Part shown: in pieces, positions 36,201 to 48,967 of the stretch | Layout of the letters: each line of letters begins with the position of its first letter | How positions within the stretch are numbered: the first letter of the stretch is position 1 | DNA from: Anaeramoeba flamelloides | Taxonomy: Eukaryota; Metamonada; Anaeramoebidae | Assembly (NCBI GenBank): GCA_027625915.1 | Contig: JANTQA010000008.1 | Location: 9,160,501-9,224,500, forward strand | Direction: 5' to 3' | Length of the DNA stretch: 64,000 nt | Translations under genes and position numbers: made by a program | The notes under the pieces: model-generated | What the model was told of the DNA's origin: nothing | Seen by the model: only the letters and a program-made list of their open reading frames with translations | Databases searched by the model: none

Positions 36201-37540
36201 GTGTGTCCTGTGGGTTATGTATCGACGTGTGCCCAGTTGACTGCCTGTCATGGGGAAAATTCGAAACCATTAAAGAGAAAGAAGAAGACAACTGGAACTT
36301 TGCAATGACGCTCCCCGAAAGAGGCAAAGAAACCAACAAATTCACAGTCTCCGGCTCTCAATTCCAAAAGCATCTCTTAGAATTCCCACCATCGTGCGCT
36401 GGCTGCGGCGAAACCCAATTATTCAAGGTCATCACCCAATTGTATGGAGACAGAATGACAATTGCGAATAGTTCTGGTTGCTCGTCCGTATGGGGCGGCA
36501 GATTCCCCACATCTCCCTTCACCAAAAATGAAAAGGGATATGGCCCCGCCTGGGGTAGATCCCTATTTGAAGACACAGCTGAATACGGCTTCGGTATGGC
36601 ACTCGCTACCACTGACAGAAGATACAAATTATTGAACCTCGTCAAATCCATCATCGAAAACCCAAACATTGAAATCAAATCTGAATTAAGAAACGCGCTC
36701 ACAGAATGGTCCAAGGATATCATGGACGCCGATCGATCGATCAAGTATGGTGAAATCATTAAGGGATTGATCAAAAACGTGCAGTCAAGCAACGAATTAG
36801 TCAACGATTTGAAAAATTACGACGACATGTTCATCAAAAAATCTCACTGGTGTGTCGGTGGAGACGGATGGGCATATGATATCGGCTATGGCGGATTAGA
36901 CTATGTAATCTCCAATAACGTGGATGTCAATATCCTTGTCCTCGATACAGAGGTCTATTCCAATACCGGCGGACAGGTCTCAAGAGCTACAATGCCAGGA
37001 AGCGTTCACAAATTTGCCTATGGCGGCAAAATTGGTATGAAAAAGGATTTGGGCTCAATGGCGATGGCATACGGAAGCTGCTTCGTCTGCTCGATTGCCC
37101 TCAGTAACAGCAAAAGCTTTAAACACGCCCTCAAGGCAATCAAGGAAGCCGAGTCCTATCGCGGCCCTTCGTTGATCATGGCTTACACTAACTGTATTGC
37201 TCACGGTATCAAGAGCGGCATGGGCAAAGGATTGTCACACGTCCAAAATGCCATCGATTGCGGTTACATCCCATTATATACCTACGACCCAAGAAAGAAA
37301 TTAAAAGGCAAAAACCCATTCTCCTTAGACTCCAAGGAACCCAAATACGACAGAATCGAAAAATTCCTCTACTCACAAGCCAGATATAAGGCGATCGAAA
37401 AAACAAATCCAAAAGCTAAAAAGCAACGATTAGAAGACTCTATCCAAGGAATTAAAGAGAGGTATAATAGATATTGGCTATTAGCCAATCAACATAAATT
37501 TCTTGAACAAAAAAATAAAAAAAAAAAATCTCATAAATAA
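33243..37540 (+). CDS. PFOR: Pyruvate:ferredoxin oxidoreductase with organelle-type presequence
   Basis: Oxidatively decarboxylates pyruvate to acetyl-CoA, CO2 and reduced ferredoxin; feeds hydrogen production in anaerobic eukaryotes. Model: join(33243..33401,33541..33640,33759..33830,34176..37540), 1231 aa. Residues 1-26 (MLSIFRSQQSFANK...) are basic, Ser-rich and free of acidic residues, like a mitochondrial/hydrogenosomal import signal. The conserved body starts at TPMDGNTAASWVGH. YPIT|PSS crosses intron 1, QSEAGAAGGLHGS crosses intron 2, and TASQGLLLMIPNMYKIAGE crosses intron 3. Two [4Fe-4S] motifs start at ~732 (CIQCNQCSFVCP) and ~786 (CVSCGLCIDVCP). The TPP domain has CAGCGE (~851), GGDGWAYDIGYGGLD and SNTGGQVSRA. 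No reductase domain is fused. The C-terminus is Lys-rich. Exon 4 is visibly GC-richer (about 40-50%) than any other gene here, suggesting strong codon selection or a distinct origin. Confidence 0.97.
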
Positions 37541-39726
37541 TTTAATAACGAGTAATTAAATTATAGAAGAGTTATTTACATTATTATTATTAATATTATT
37601 TTTAGTATTTTTATTATTAGTTTAATTATATTTGTTTTTTTTTTTTTTTTTTTCTCTTGATTTCTTTTTTTTTAGGCATTTAGTTTTTTTTTCATTATTT
37701 CCTTATATTTCTATTAGTCATGTTTTTTTTTCTTCATCTCTTTTGGTTGAAAAAAATCAAAAAATATTTTTAATTTTTTTTTTTTTGTTCACTTTAAAAT
37801 TTTATTTTTAATTTACAATTAACTTCGAATTAGTTTTTTATTATTTCAATTTTTCTTCTTTATTCTTTTAATTATCTACCTCTCTCTTTTTATTTTTAAA
37901 TTGTAAATTTATACTTTCAAATTATAAATAAATTTATCAATATTAAATTGATTTTTAAAATGAAAATTATTTTCAGAGTTATAGTTTTGTTTTTTTGTTG
38001 AAAAAACCCCAAAAAAATTCTTTTTTTAAAACATGGAATTAAAGTATTTTTTTTTTATTTCAATGAACAGCCTCAACATTTTCTCTTTTAAATTTGGATT
38101 TAAATAAACACCTATTCAGTCAAAGGGGAACCGTTTTAATGAAGAAATAGAAAATTTTCTATGATTTTATTCCGGTATTCTTCTCAAAAGAAAATTTCAA
38201 TTTTTAGATAATAATCTTTTTTACTAATTTTGTTAAATTTTCAATTTTGGGTTCTGATCATTGTTTCTCTTTTGTAAATGTTCATTTTTTCAAATTTTCG
38301 TCAAATTTTTTTTTCTTTTTTTTTTTACTTTTTTGTTTTTTAGAAAAAGTAAATTTGAAAAAAAAAAAAATAGTTTGAAACTCCAAATTAACATTAAGAA
38401 AAGCTATTCTACTGTTATTTCTTTTTAAATTCATACATTTATGATTAAAAAAATCTTATTGTAAAAAAATTTAATTTTCAAAAGAAATTGGGAAATTTAA
38501 AATGAGAAATTTCTTATGTAATTAGTACAAGAATTTTTTGACATTTTTTTGAAATTTATTTTTTACCCAGGAATTTATTTTTTTTTTATCAACTCTAATT
38601 AGAAGTTAATTATTTTTCGGATTTATAAACACTTGTATGTTGGATGTTTCTTTAAAAAAAAAAGCAAATTATCAATTTTTTGCTCTGCCCCCTTGAGTGA
38701 AATCGATAGTATAGCCCCCAATTCTTAAAAATTAATATTTAATAAATTTTATTTTTTAAAATTATTTGAAAGAATTTTCAGTTAATAATAAAAATAAATT
38801 TTTGAGGTTTTTACAGTTGAGAATTAAAATTTAAACACCCCATTTGCAATTATATATACTTTTAAGTTTGTCTCATTTCAAAAAAAAAAAAAAATGACTC
38901 TAGAATTGTATCAAAAACACCAATTTCTATTTTTAAATACTATTTTGTATTAAAAAAAATTCTTTTTATTTTGATTCTATAGAGTAAGAATAAATCATTT
39001 TTTGTTTTTTTGTTGTGTATAAATAATTCTAAAATAGTTTTTAGCCAGTGAAAAATTACTATTTAAATAGATTTCTTTTTAATTATTGTTGTTTTATTTG
39101 GGGGAAATTTTTAATTTCATTGTTACTCAAAACGTGGTTTTTTTGGAACTCTTTTTGTTTTACATGTTTTGGGACAGTTCAATTTGTTTAATAAGAACCT
39201 TAATTCTCATAACAGTTTTTATAAACCTTTTCTTCACGTATTACATCGCCATTTTAAAATGATTCATGGTTTCTAGGATTATCCCCACCACCTTTATTAA
39301 TTGTATTTTCTAACACCTTTACTTCCGGATAAACTCAAATCATTATCAATACTTGTTCAAATGTTTGCCAATGATCTGATATTAATCAGTAAATGCCCCA
39401 ATAGAAATAAATTATCATATGATATATAAAATTATTATATAATTTAGAATAAATCCAAATAACGACTGAACTTAAAAAAAAAATAACACTCAAAAAAAAA
39501 CTTTTATATCCTGGTATTGGGTTAGAAAAACAAATTCATTAAAATTTTAATCTTGAAAAAGTTTAAGAAAATTTTTAAAAATGTACTCCATATCTTACAA
39601 CAAAAAAAGTTTACCAATGAATTAATAATTTATGTTTTAAAGCAGTTTTACAAATTCAACTACTAGACAGATTATAAATAGTTTATACAACAAAAAAAAA
39701 AATACCAATTCAATAGATTCGTGTAT

Positions 39727-39767
<41 letters not shown>

Positions 39768-42700
39768 GTTATAAACCCGCACCCAAATTAAGACTTTTTA
39801 CAGTCAGTTTCAAATTTAAGGCACAAACTTTCAATGAAATTTAAGACACAAAAAAATCTCAAATTAAGGAATAAAATTTGTAATTTTTGTTTATAGAAAT
39901 TATTTTACCATAATTTGAATTTTGTGCCTTAATTTCAGATATTTTTGTGCCTAAAATTTTGTTGAATTTTGTGCCTTAAAACTGGAACTGACTGTATAAA
40001 ATGAAATTAAAATTGACTCCACTAGGATGAAGATATATAAAAGAATATTTAAACCAATTTATAATATAATATATATATATATTGAATTTTAATCAAATAG
40101 TTAATACTTTTAAATTCAGAGAATAGAAAGTAGTAAGTATTTTTGGTTCTAATATAACCCAAAAAATCGAAATTGAACTTGATAAATACCAGTTTCAGAT
40201 AAATAGAAAACATCAAAGTTGGGAATGGTGTCAAGTTTTATCGAATTTGTACAAATAGAGAAAAATCAAATATTTTACTCAATTCTTTAAAATTTTGGAA
40301 ATGCCTCAGGTGGTTTTCTTGATTTTTTCCCCTATATTTGTAAAATACATTGATTTTAAAAATAAACAGAAAACCCAAGAATGACTAACGACGGTTTTAA
40401 TAGTTCAAGAGAATGAAAAAAATATTTGATTTTCCTCAAAGATTTCAAATATTAAGAAAGCTAACCATAGTTTTATAAATCTTTCTTACATTTCAAAAAT
40501 CAATTGAATTTCTATTCAAAACTAAATAAAAAATAAAAAAAAACCTAATTTAACATTTTAGGAATTCAAAAGAATAGTTGAAAAATCTTTAATTTTATTC
40601 ATTTATTTTAAATTCTGGAAAATTTACAACATTTTTAATTTAAGAAATAAAATCAAAATTTCTAATATTAAAAAAAAAACTGAAAAGGAAATAATAGGAT
40701 TTAAAAGCTTCTTTTTTAAATAAAAAAAATAATAAAAAATAAATTAATTCTCTATTTTTTATATATGTATTGTTTTCTAAAATTTTATTTTAAAACTGAA
40801 TATTTTTAAAGGAATAACTGTAAATTTTGAAAAATGTGATTCAACCTATTCTGTGTGAAAAATGCTCCTAAGAGGGAAATAACATTTCTGACTATTGTTA
40901 AATCGTATTAAAATATGTTAGACAATTACTTTGTGAGAAAGTTGAAAATAATATCACCACAACACATTTGAGGAGATATTTTTGTCATCTCAAAGACAAT
41001 CCCATTTTAACATAATATAATTGTATCTAATTCTACATAAATGTTATCACACACTATACAAGGTGACCCAAACAAAACACCCTTTAACTTTTTTCCTCGC
41101 CATAAACGACATTATTTATTCCAACATACACTGCCAGCCTAAAGACAACTCAAGTTAAATTCACCTTGCTTAAATATACTCAAACCTATACGTCTACTAA
41201 CCCTAAAAAGTACTACGATGCCCTTTATACCCAAAAGTTGGGAACTATTCTTCAAATGGTTTAAAGTTGAAAATTAAAAAAAAAAAAATATTTTCACCTA
41301 AGGGTTTAGTCTTTTTATGAATTTGCTCCATACTCAAAGAGGTAGGTTAACATTAAAAATATAATATTAAATTACCCTTCTTTTGATTGACACAAATTCA
41401 ATTAAAAAAAAAAATTCCTAGGATCTCAGGTGCAAAAAAATTAATTAAGAAAAAAAAGTTTAAAAGGATTCTTAATTTCAAAAAACCGAATTTTGGAAGA
41501 AATAATTAACTTTTTCTTTCTTTTATAGTCCCAATAAGATTAAATTTCATCAACCTTGAAGCAAATTGTTGTCTTTAATATAAAATCAATTTAATTGGAT
41601 TTAATCTAATTTTTAATATTGTAATAACCCTCTAAATTTGAAATAGTAAGGGTTTTAAAACATACAACTGATAGAAATAACACACTCATTTGGAGAACGA
41701 AAAAAAAATCTTCAAGAACTCAAAAAGAGCACAAGATGGATACTTTGAAACCAACATAATTACTTTCAAAATTTTAATTTATATCAATGTTAATTGCAAA
41801 TTGGGTTTTATCTCTAAGGAACGTTTTTTCTAAAAATTTAATCTTTTTACTTTGTTGATTTTTTGAGATCAATACTAACTTACAAATCGATTAATATATA
41901 ATTGATATTAGGTATTAATATGAAATATGAACTAAAAAAATTTTTTATACCTAATGTATCATTTCCACAAATGAAGGTAAAATTCTTATTTTATCTTATA
42001 CCTTAACCTTATATTTGTTGACTCGGGGGTTTCCAAAGTTCTTCAAAAAGTATTTTCAAATTGTGAAAAAAATTTCAAGGGTTTTTGATTTTTGGGTATT
42101 TTGGAGAATATTTCAAACACCCAAAACAATCAAGATTATTTTATTATTATTTGGAAAAAAATAAATAGAAAGATTACATCATTGGAAACCTAATTCTCAA
42201 TTTATACAGCTTTGAATTTATTGCTATAGGGTAACTCTAAAAAAAAAAAAAAACCATTTAATCTACTAAAGAGAAGATTTTCGAAGTGATTAAACTCGAT
42301 CCTTCTAATCCAAAGAGGAATAAACACTGTCATTAAAAGAATTTTAGACTTGTTTTAGTATTTTAATATTTTTTGATTTTTTTGTTGATAAAAATAAATT
42401 TTTATCGCACCAGAGATAACATAAGTAGTTTTTTTCTTGGAAGAACAGTTTTTATCAAAAAAAACAAAAAGTAGATACATCCTGCTTACACTTGTGTAAT
42501 TAAGACAATAATAATAAAAATAAAAAAAAAAAATTCCTAATGGTCCAATTCACAAAAAAAATTTATAAAAATTAGCAAAATTAATAGGAAAAAAAAAATA
42601 TAATTAAAGGGGAAAATGGAGAGAAAATTGAGAAAGTGGGAAAAGAATTATAATATAATATAATATAACATAATATAATATAATATATTATAATAAAATA

Positions 42701-42775
42701 AAATAAAATCAAAAAAAATAAAATAAAATAAAAAGTTAATAATTGTTTTCTTAATAAATTATTTTTTGGTCTAAT
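37541..42775. other. 5.2 kb intergenic region between convergent PFOR and PH-protein genes
   Basis: AT-rich 3' flanks. It contains a family D element (39801-39994), a (TA)n run (39729-39765), a GC-richer non-coding patch at about 41050-41240 beginning ACAAGGTGACCCAAAC, a unit related to the family A insertion (about 42250-42390), and ATAAT/AAAAT short tandem repeats at 42650-42735. No coding sequence was seen. Confidence 0.7.
39801..39994. mobile_element. ~195-bp near-palindromic element, family D copy 2
   Basis: Precisely bounded: TA at 39799-39800 then CAGTCAGTTTCAAATTTAAG, ending CTTAAAACTGGAACTGACTG then TA at 39995-39996. The arms pair through GGCACAAACTTTCAA and its complement. The CAGT termini and TA target are typical of Tc1/mariner-type MITEs. 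Confidence 0.8.
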
Positions 42776-43807
42776 TTAGTTATTACGCAAATGCCACAAT
42801 GTGAATAATTCCTGAACTTGAAGCTCATGTTTAGTCCATTCGACAAATTGGTCTGGTGTAATAAAATAAGACGCCAAGTCTTCCTCTGAATGTATTCTGT
42901 GGTACTCCATCAATTTATGCAAAAAGGTTAAATGCTTCAGTCTCCAGCAACCAGCTGCTTTCTTCCAGACTGCGAACATTCTTTTGCACGCCGCAAGAGA
43001 AACCTTTCCTGATTCGTCTGTTGAATCGCAGATCAATTGGAGAGACAAAAGGGCCTTATCAATTACATTACCAACGGAAAAAACGAGAAGGGCGCAGCCG
43101 AGGTCCTTGGGCAGCACTGTTTCGCTGTTCTTTGTCAGCGCCTGCTGAATGATCCCATTTAGGGTCATATCAGATCCAGACAATTGCGTCAGTGCATTCT
43201 CAATATCTTTTTGCTTGCAGCCCTCCTCTGGGAATTGGGGATATATTTCAAAAATTTGATCGGGCGTAAATGGGGTTGTTTGGCGCATCAGATACGCAAG
43301 CTTGTCGTTATATCTCAAATGCGACTGTTTAATTTTCCTTCCTTTTTTTTTTTTACCAGAATCGATCACCGCATCCTTCAAAATAGACATCCAGCTTTTC
43401 ATTTCTTTATCATTTGAGCATTTAAAAACAGGACTTTTTCTGACACCATGCGAAATAATAAATGAGTTCTTGGAATCGTGTGATTGTCGAATTACGGTAT
43501 CAACAAGTGAGATGTGCTTTAGGGGGGCTTCGTCATTTTCATTTTCATAAATATTTACACCACTTATCTGTAAAACACAAAACCTTTTAATTTTTTTGGC
43601 TCCAAACTTTCTTTCTTTTTTGGTTTGGTTTGATTTGATTTCGTTTCGCAAAATTTATTTTATGAATTGATTATTTTTGTTGGGTTTTGGTGTGTGTTGG
43701 TTTGTTCAAAAGTTGGTGGGGTTTAAATGGTGAACCAAACAAACAAAGTAAAAATTTGAGGATAATAAAAGAAAAAATGAGAAAGTGGAATTAATTCAGG
43801 TTTTAAT

Positions 43808-43846
<39 letters not shown>

Positions 43847-44444
43847 AACTTCATAAAAAAGTTTTTGTTTTTTTTTTTTGTTTTTTTCTTTATAAAAATA
43901 AACAAGAGAATTACTTTTCAAAAAAACTATTGGCCCACTTTTTTTGTATTCTGTTCTCTTTTCTAAAAGTAGTTTAATTGATTCGAGCATTCTTGTAAAT
44001 GACTCCATCCATAAATACATCTCTTGTAGGGTTTCCGTTGTAAAATGATAATTACCCAAGGACGAAGAAATCGTGATCGTGTTTGTGCTCTGTTTATCAA
44101 TTTTGACGGATTTGACATTAAAGATTGAGAAAACCCCTTGAAGTTCTTTCATTTTCGGGGTTGAGTAATAATAACAATGATAGTCAAGAGTGCTGGTGAT
44201 ATAATAACGTTGTTGTTTGTCATCGTCTTTTGCTAAATTTACCCACCCTTTTACAGGTTTTTTCTTTTTATTTTTTTTTTTGTTTTTTTGTTATGAGATC
44301 CAATTTTTTTTTTTTATTTTTTTTTGTTTTTTTGTTAGTGAAATAATTTTTTGCAAAAATGAAAAAAAAAAGAATATTAAAAACAAAAAAAAAAAGTTTT
44401 ACTAAAATTTCTTGAAGAATAAAGCCTTCTGTTACTTTGCTCAT
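42776..44444 (-). CDS. Tandem PH-domain protein with a helical, EF-hand-like C-terminal region
   Basis: Likely a membrane-phosphoinositide or protein-binding adaptor. Model: complement(join(42776..43599,43915..44263,44403..44444)), 404 aa. The first PH domain (~5-105) is built across intron 1: MSKVTEGFILQEIL, then KKPVKGWVNL, RYYITSTLDY, FSIFNVKSVKI, and the closing helix LQEMYLWMESFTRML. The second (~120-220) spans intron 2: SGPIVFLK, then KKIKRFCVLQISGVNIYEN, APLKHISL, FKCSNDKEMKSWMSIL. Residues 235-404 are helical with one degenerate EF-hand-like loop (STDESGKVSLAA, lacking the usual end acids). No catalytic motif was seen, so the family is open. Exon 1 codes only 14 residues. Each junction is GT-AG and in phase. 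The intron 2 acceptor (GGAG|CC) was chosen because it restores the PH fold and frame. Confidence 0.8.
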
Positions 44445-47397
44445 TTTCAGATTTTTGTTTGAAGTTATAAAAAAACAATTTGATTGAATAAAAAAAAAAG
44501 ATAAAAAATGACAAAATTCGACTAAATTTCCTTTGAGACACACAGCATCAACACTAAAAATGAGAAAACTTTTTTTACTTTTCCAGCCTAATTGTTTTGA
44601 AATTGTCAAAATTTTCTAAAACATAAAATAACAAAAAGAATTAAATTATCTTGGAAAGGAAAAGTAACTTTAAAAATCTTCGAAGGAATTTAAAAAAAAT
44701 TTACGGCATCTTGGATTGAAAATTAAGGTTAAATCTAGATACCTTGAATTATCCTTTTTTAGGTTTCTTTTTCAGTCAGGAACTTTTGAAAAGTTTGATC
44801 CATTTTTCTTATTTTTGAAAAAGTTCAAAATTATACATATTTCTAAATAATATTTAAAAAAAAATTATTTTCTTTGAAAGAAGATAGAAATCTTATTGTT
44901 TGTAAAGAAAGTGGATTAAAGTAATTTTACAAATAAAATCCATTACGTTATGAAATAACCTAGTCTAAAAAATATACTTAATTTTAAAAAAATTACGATA
45001 ATTATTTTAAACTTTAATAAAAGCTAATTCATTTATTCAAAAGAACATTTCAAATCAATTTTTTCATTTTGGTTAACAAAAAAATATGAGAGAAACAATC
45101 AAAATATCATTTAAAAATCTTACCCCAAAATACTTTTTTAAAACCTGGAAAATTTAACTTCTAACCAAAAGGAATATTTTTTTAATTTGATTATTTTTAA
45201 TCAATAATTAATATCCAAAATTCATCCAGCCAGTCAGTAAGTAATGAACAACACACATATTAAAGGTATCAGTGAACTTTATAATTATTTCTCAATTTTT
45301 TCAAGATTTACAACTATTAAAATTATTCAATTAAAAAAATAAAAATATCAAAAAAAAAAAAAAACCTTAACAACAATTTAGACTTATTGTTTACAAAAAA
45401 AAGTTTAATAGGAAAAAAAGTTCAAACCTAATTTTTAATTCGAAACCTTAATAGAAACTGAAAATGAAAAAAAAAAAAAATAAATCCCTCAAAGAAGAAA
45501 CAAAATAACTTTACATAATAATATATTTGATTAGTATGAATCAAAAAATCCAATATAAATAAACTTTTTTATTAAAATTGATCAAAGTTTTTTTTTTTGG
45601 ATATCACAAAATTATTCAATTTTTTCAAAACATTTTGAACAAAAGATAAACCAAGAAAACATCTTAGACCAAGGTAATAGTATGATAAAAACTGTTATTG
45701 TCTTTAATCCCCCATTTTATCCTTTATTTATTTTTTTTTTTCTTTTATTTATTAATCTTACTTTTCATTTTCAGTAAGGTTTGTAATCCAAAATGGTGAG
45801 TTATTTGTTTTACCAAATACTTTTTTTTAAATAGAAGGTATTTTTATATTTTTTTTCAAGTTTGTGATTGGAAAAAATTTTTAATTGTTCTTTACAAAAC
45901 CATGATCAAAATAATGCGTAACCAACAAACTATAATCTATGTTTCAAAATATAATTGGTGCTTTGTTTTCTTCTTGTTCCAATTAAACATCCAATTCACT
46001 ATTCAATAGTATATCTAAGTTAAATTCAATTAGGAACGTCAATTCCTTGATATTTTTTATTAAAATTTAAATTAAGAATGCAGTTTGTTTAAATTTTTTC
46101 ATTACTCTCAATTTTATCTTGGAATTTTTTTTTTTTTTTTGATGAGAATAAAACTTTACGAAGAGAACATTCACTCTATTTTTTAGATAAATCTTTCAAT
46201 TTGATAGAAAAATTTCTCTATTTATTAAGAAAATTTTCCAAACTGATCCTTAAGGACTACGTTTTTAGGTGAAAATAGTGAAATAATGTATAAAATCACC
46301 CTTGAAAAAGTTATATAATCCAAGTAATATTTATCCAAGTAGAATTTCTCTTAGAAAAAATGTGAAATTTTCACAATTTCAACAATTTTCACAATTTTTA
46401 CCTTTTTAGATCATGCTAAATTTTGATTTTAATATTTTAGAATTTCTATTTCAACTTTCGGAACTCACACTATTTTCTAGAGCTGTTCTACATCTTTTTT
46501 AGATTTACTTTTACAAGTTTGAAATATTCCAAAATTTGAAATGCACTTGAAAATCCCCAAAAGTGATTTTTTACAATTATTTTTTTTGTTGTTTTCAATT
46601 TTCCTTTTCATTGAAAAAAAAAGAAAAAAAGTCTTCGTGAAAAGGTAAAGATGACAAAAAATATTTTTTTTTTTTTTTGTCCAATTTCTTCCTTTTGAAA
46701 ATTTTTTTTGAGAAGCGAAAGTGAAATAACACAATTAATCAAACCCCACAAGGGTGGGAACGTAGTCCTTAATTTTGAGAATTACTTTTTATATAATAGA
46801 ACTTTCTGAAACCAACACCAGATTTGCTTTTAGGTTTGTTGTCAGGTATCTTTGATTGATTAATGGATAGGTCTTCTATAACAAAAAAACACACTTTTTA
46901 TTTTGAAATACGGATTAAACTTTTCTTCACGCACTCTTTTGACATAGTATATCATAAATGGTCATAAATTATCTTGATGATTTTACACTCATTTATTATT
47001 AAAATAAATCTTGAGAATTGTTTCTCTCAACATCTTCGGAATTATTAAACAATTTCTTGAATAGATTTTATCTTTTTCTGGATTAATATAAAGTGAAGCC
47101 TAAAATAATTGTTAATAACGAAGATCAAATTACAGATTTTTTAAAGTATTCATTAGATTGAATTAAATTGAAAAAAAAGGTAGAAAAAAATTTGTTTGTA
47201 AAGTTTTATTATTTATTTGGTTTGGTTATCATTATTAAAACCAAAACCTTTTTTTTTTGAATATCAAAAAAAAGTTTAAATTTTGATTTGTTTCTTCTTG
47301 CTCATAATTATAAAATATCTTTAAAAAACAAAATTTAAATTCTCTATTATTGTGAATGATAAAATTAAAAAAAAATTTAAGCAAAATTCTTTTTTTC
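44445..47397. other. Intergenic region upstream of the PH-protein gene
   Basis: 3 kb, AT-rich. It contains a copy of the ~110-bp dispersed repeat (about 44765-44870, inverted relative to those near 16050 and 31750), another dispersed repeat copy (about 45975-46110), and an isolated ATG|GTGAGT after a pyrimidine-rich stretch at about 45793. No following exon was found. Confidence 0.6.
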
Positions 47398-48187
47398 TTA
47401 GATAAATGGTTTCTTTTTTGTGAAAGTTGGTCTTCTTTCTTTATTCTTTTTGGTTGCACGATGGATCAATGGGAATTTTAAGTTAGGGTCATGGAATTGG
47501 AGTGTTTGTGGCCTTTTGCATTCTTTGTCTTCAAGAACCTTGGTTTTGATGATTTGGATCGATTGGAATCTTGCTTTGTGGTTTCCTGCCATTTCGTTAT
47601 ACATTTGTTGGATTGCTCCTGTTAAGGTGACGTCTCTGTATTCTTTATACATGTTATGTTTTCCAGATCTGGAGTTATATCTTAACCAAATACCATAATT
47701 TTTGACTGTTTCTGGATCTTTTTCAAAAATCTGTTTTTTTGTTTTTTTGTTTTTGTTTTGTTTTTTTGTTTGTTTGTTGATTTTTTGTTATATGAGAATT
47801 TATTTTTGATTTGAAAGTTTTAAATTTAATTTATTGGTTTGAGTTGTTTTGTGGTGGTAAATTTTGAGGAAGAGATCAAAAAAAAAATTAAAAAATCATA
47901 AAGCAAATCGTTCAAAAAAAGAAAAAAAATAATAAAAAATCAATAAGAAAGTTAACAAAAATCATCAATATTAAGCAAGATCAAAATAAGAAAGGAAAGT
48001 ATTTTACCTCATCAACAGAAAGAATCTCTCCTTTAACTTTTTTGATTTTTACAAGTCTTTTTGTGAAATACCAAAAACGTGCTTTTGCTACAACGCTGTT
48101 TGGTGCAAAAAGTTTCATTCGATAGATTTGTGGGTTTTGTACTTTTTTTGTTGGAATTGCTCGGCCTACGACTTGATAATATCTCAT
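47398..48187 (-). CDS. RPL18A: Large-subunit ribosomal protein eL20 (L18a)
   Basis: Structural protein of the 60S subunit. Model: complement(join(47398..47730,48008..48187)), 170 aa; human is 176 and yeast 172. Exon 1 encodes MRYYQVVGRAIP, YRMKLFAPN, VVAKARFWYF and KKVKGEILSVDE. Exon 2 encodes IFEKDPETVKNYGIWLRYNS, HNMYKEYRDVTLTG, HKARFQSIQI and the C-terminal KFPLIHR...KKPFI. The single intron (277 bp, donor GTAAAA, acceptor ACAG) joins in phase 0 at the position expected from human GQVFEKSP. The start lacks a few residues found in animals (before EYKVVG), but no better ATG lies upstream. Confidence 0.95.
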
Positions 48188-48408
48188 TGTATTTACAAAA
48201 AATATTTATTATTTTTGTTGAGAAGAAAAATTTTAAAAAAATGAAAATAAGTGGTTGCTTTTCAACCAAAATACAATACACCAAAAAATAATATAGTTTA
48301 ACTCTTAACCAAGACTCATCCCCTATTCTCAATAGAATTCAGTGAATGGATATCTGAGTTAACATATTTAAGTTCAATAAGTTTTTTTTAAAAAAAGAGT
48401 TCCATATT

Positions 48409-48967
48409 TAAGGTTTACAATCTTGAAATTTGAAAAAAGATTATCTTGTGTTGTTTGTTACAACTTCTTGATTTGGTTCTTACTTGATGGATCTTTGGCT
48501 TTGTATGTGTTTTAATAGTGGTTCTAAATGGTAATTTTTGACAATTTATTTTTTTTCTTTCCAAAATCCTAATTGAATAGTTTAAGGTTAATTGGATTGA
48601 ACTTAAGTTATAAAAAAAGGCGATTTGTGGGTTTTTGATTGAAATTTTTAATTAACTTTGGTTTTATAGAGAGCTTATAAAACAATTTATTTTTTCATTT
48701 AGTTAATTGACAAAAAAATAAATGAAAAGATTCATTCTTACAACCTAAAAATTAAAATTTATTCTTGGACATACCAGTCTATTAGTCTTTGACTCTAAAA
48801 TTCGGATTTCGGAAAGAAAAAAAATAAATTGTCAAAAATTGCCATTTAGAACCACTATTAAAACACATACAAAGCCAAAGATCCATCAGGTAAGAACCAA
48901 ATTAACGAGTTACTACACCCTAAACAAGATAATCTTTTTTCAAATTTCAGGGATTGTAATCCTTAAG
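48409..48967. mobile_element. Long inverted-repeat (foldback) element, arms ~165 bp
   Basis: The left arm (48409-48575) and right arm (48805-48967) are inverted copies. The core stretch TGATGGATCTTTGGCTTTGT (and its complement) sits in an identical block of over 60 bp. The outer ends are more diverged (AAGGTTTACAATC against AAGGATTACAATC). The loop of ~230 bp is non-coding. A transcript would fold into a strong hairpin. Confidence 0.7.

Noticed and set aside
34849-37412. Many minus-strand and off-frame open frames across PFOR
   Set aside because: Shadows of the GC-richer PFOR coding exon.
41050-41240. GC-richer patch starting ACAAGGTGACCCAAAC
   Set aside because: Looks like a transposon end but no matching inverted end or second copy was found, and all frames are broken.
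45793-45800. Pyrimidine-rich stretch then AAAATG|GTGAGTT, like a ribosomal-protein gene start with an intron after ATG
   Set aside because: No plausible second exon on the plus strand before the eL20 3' end.
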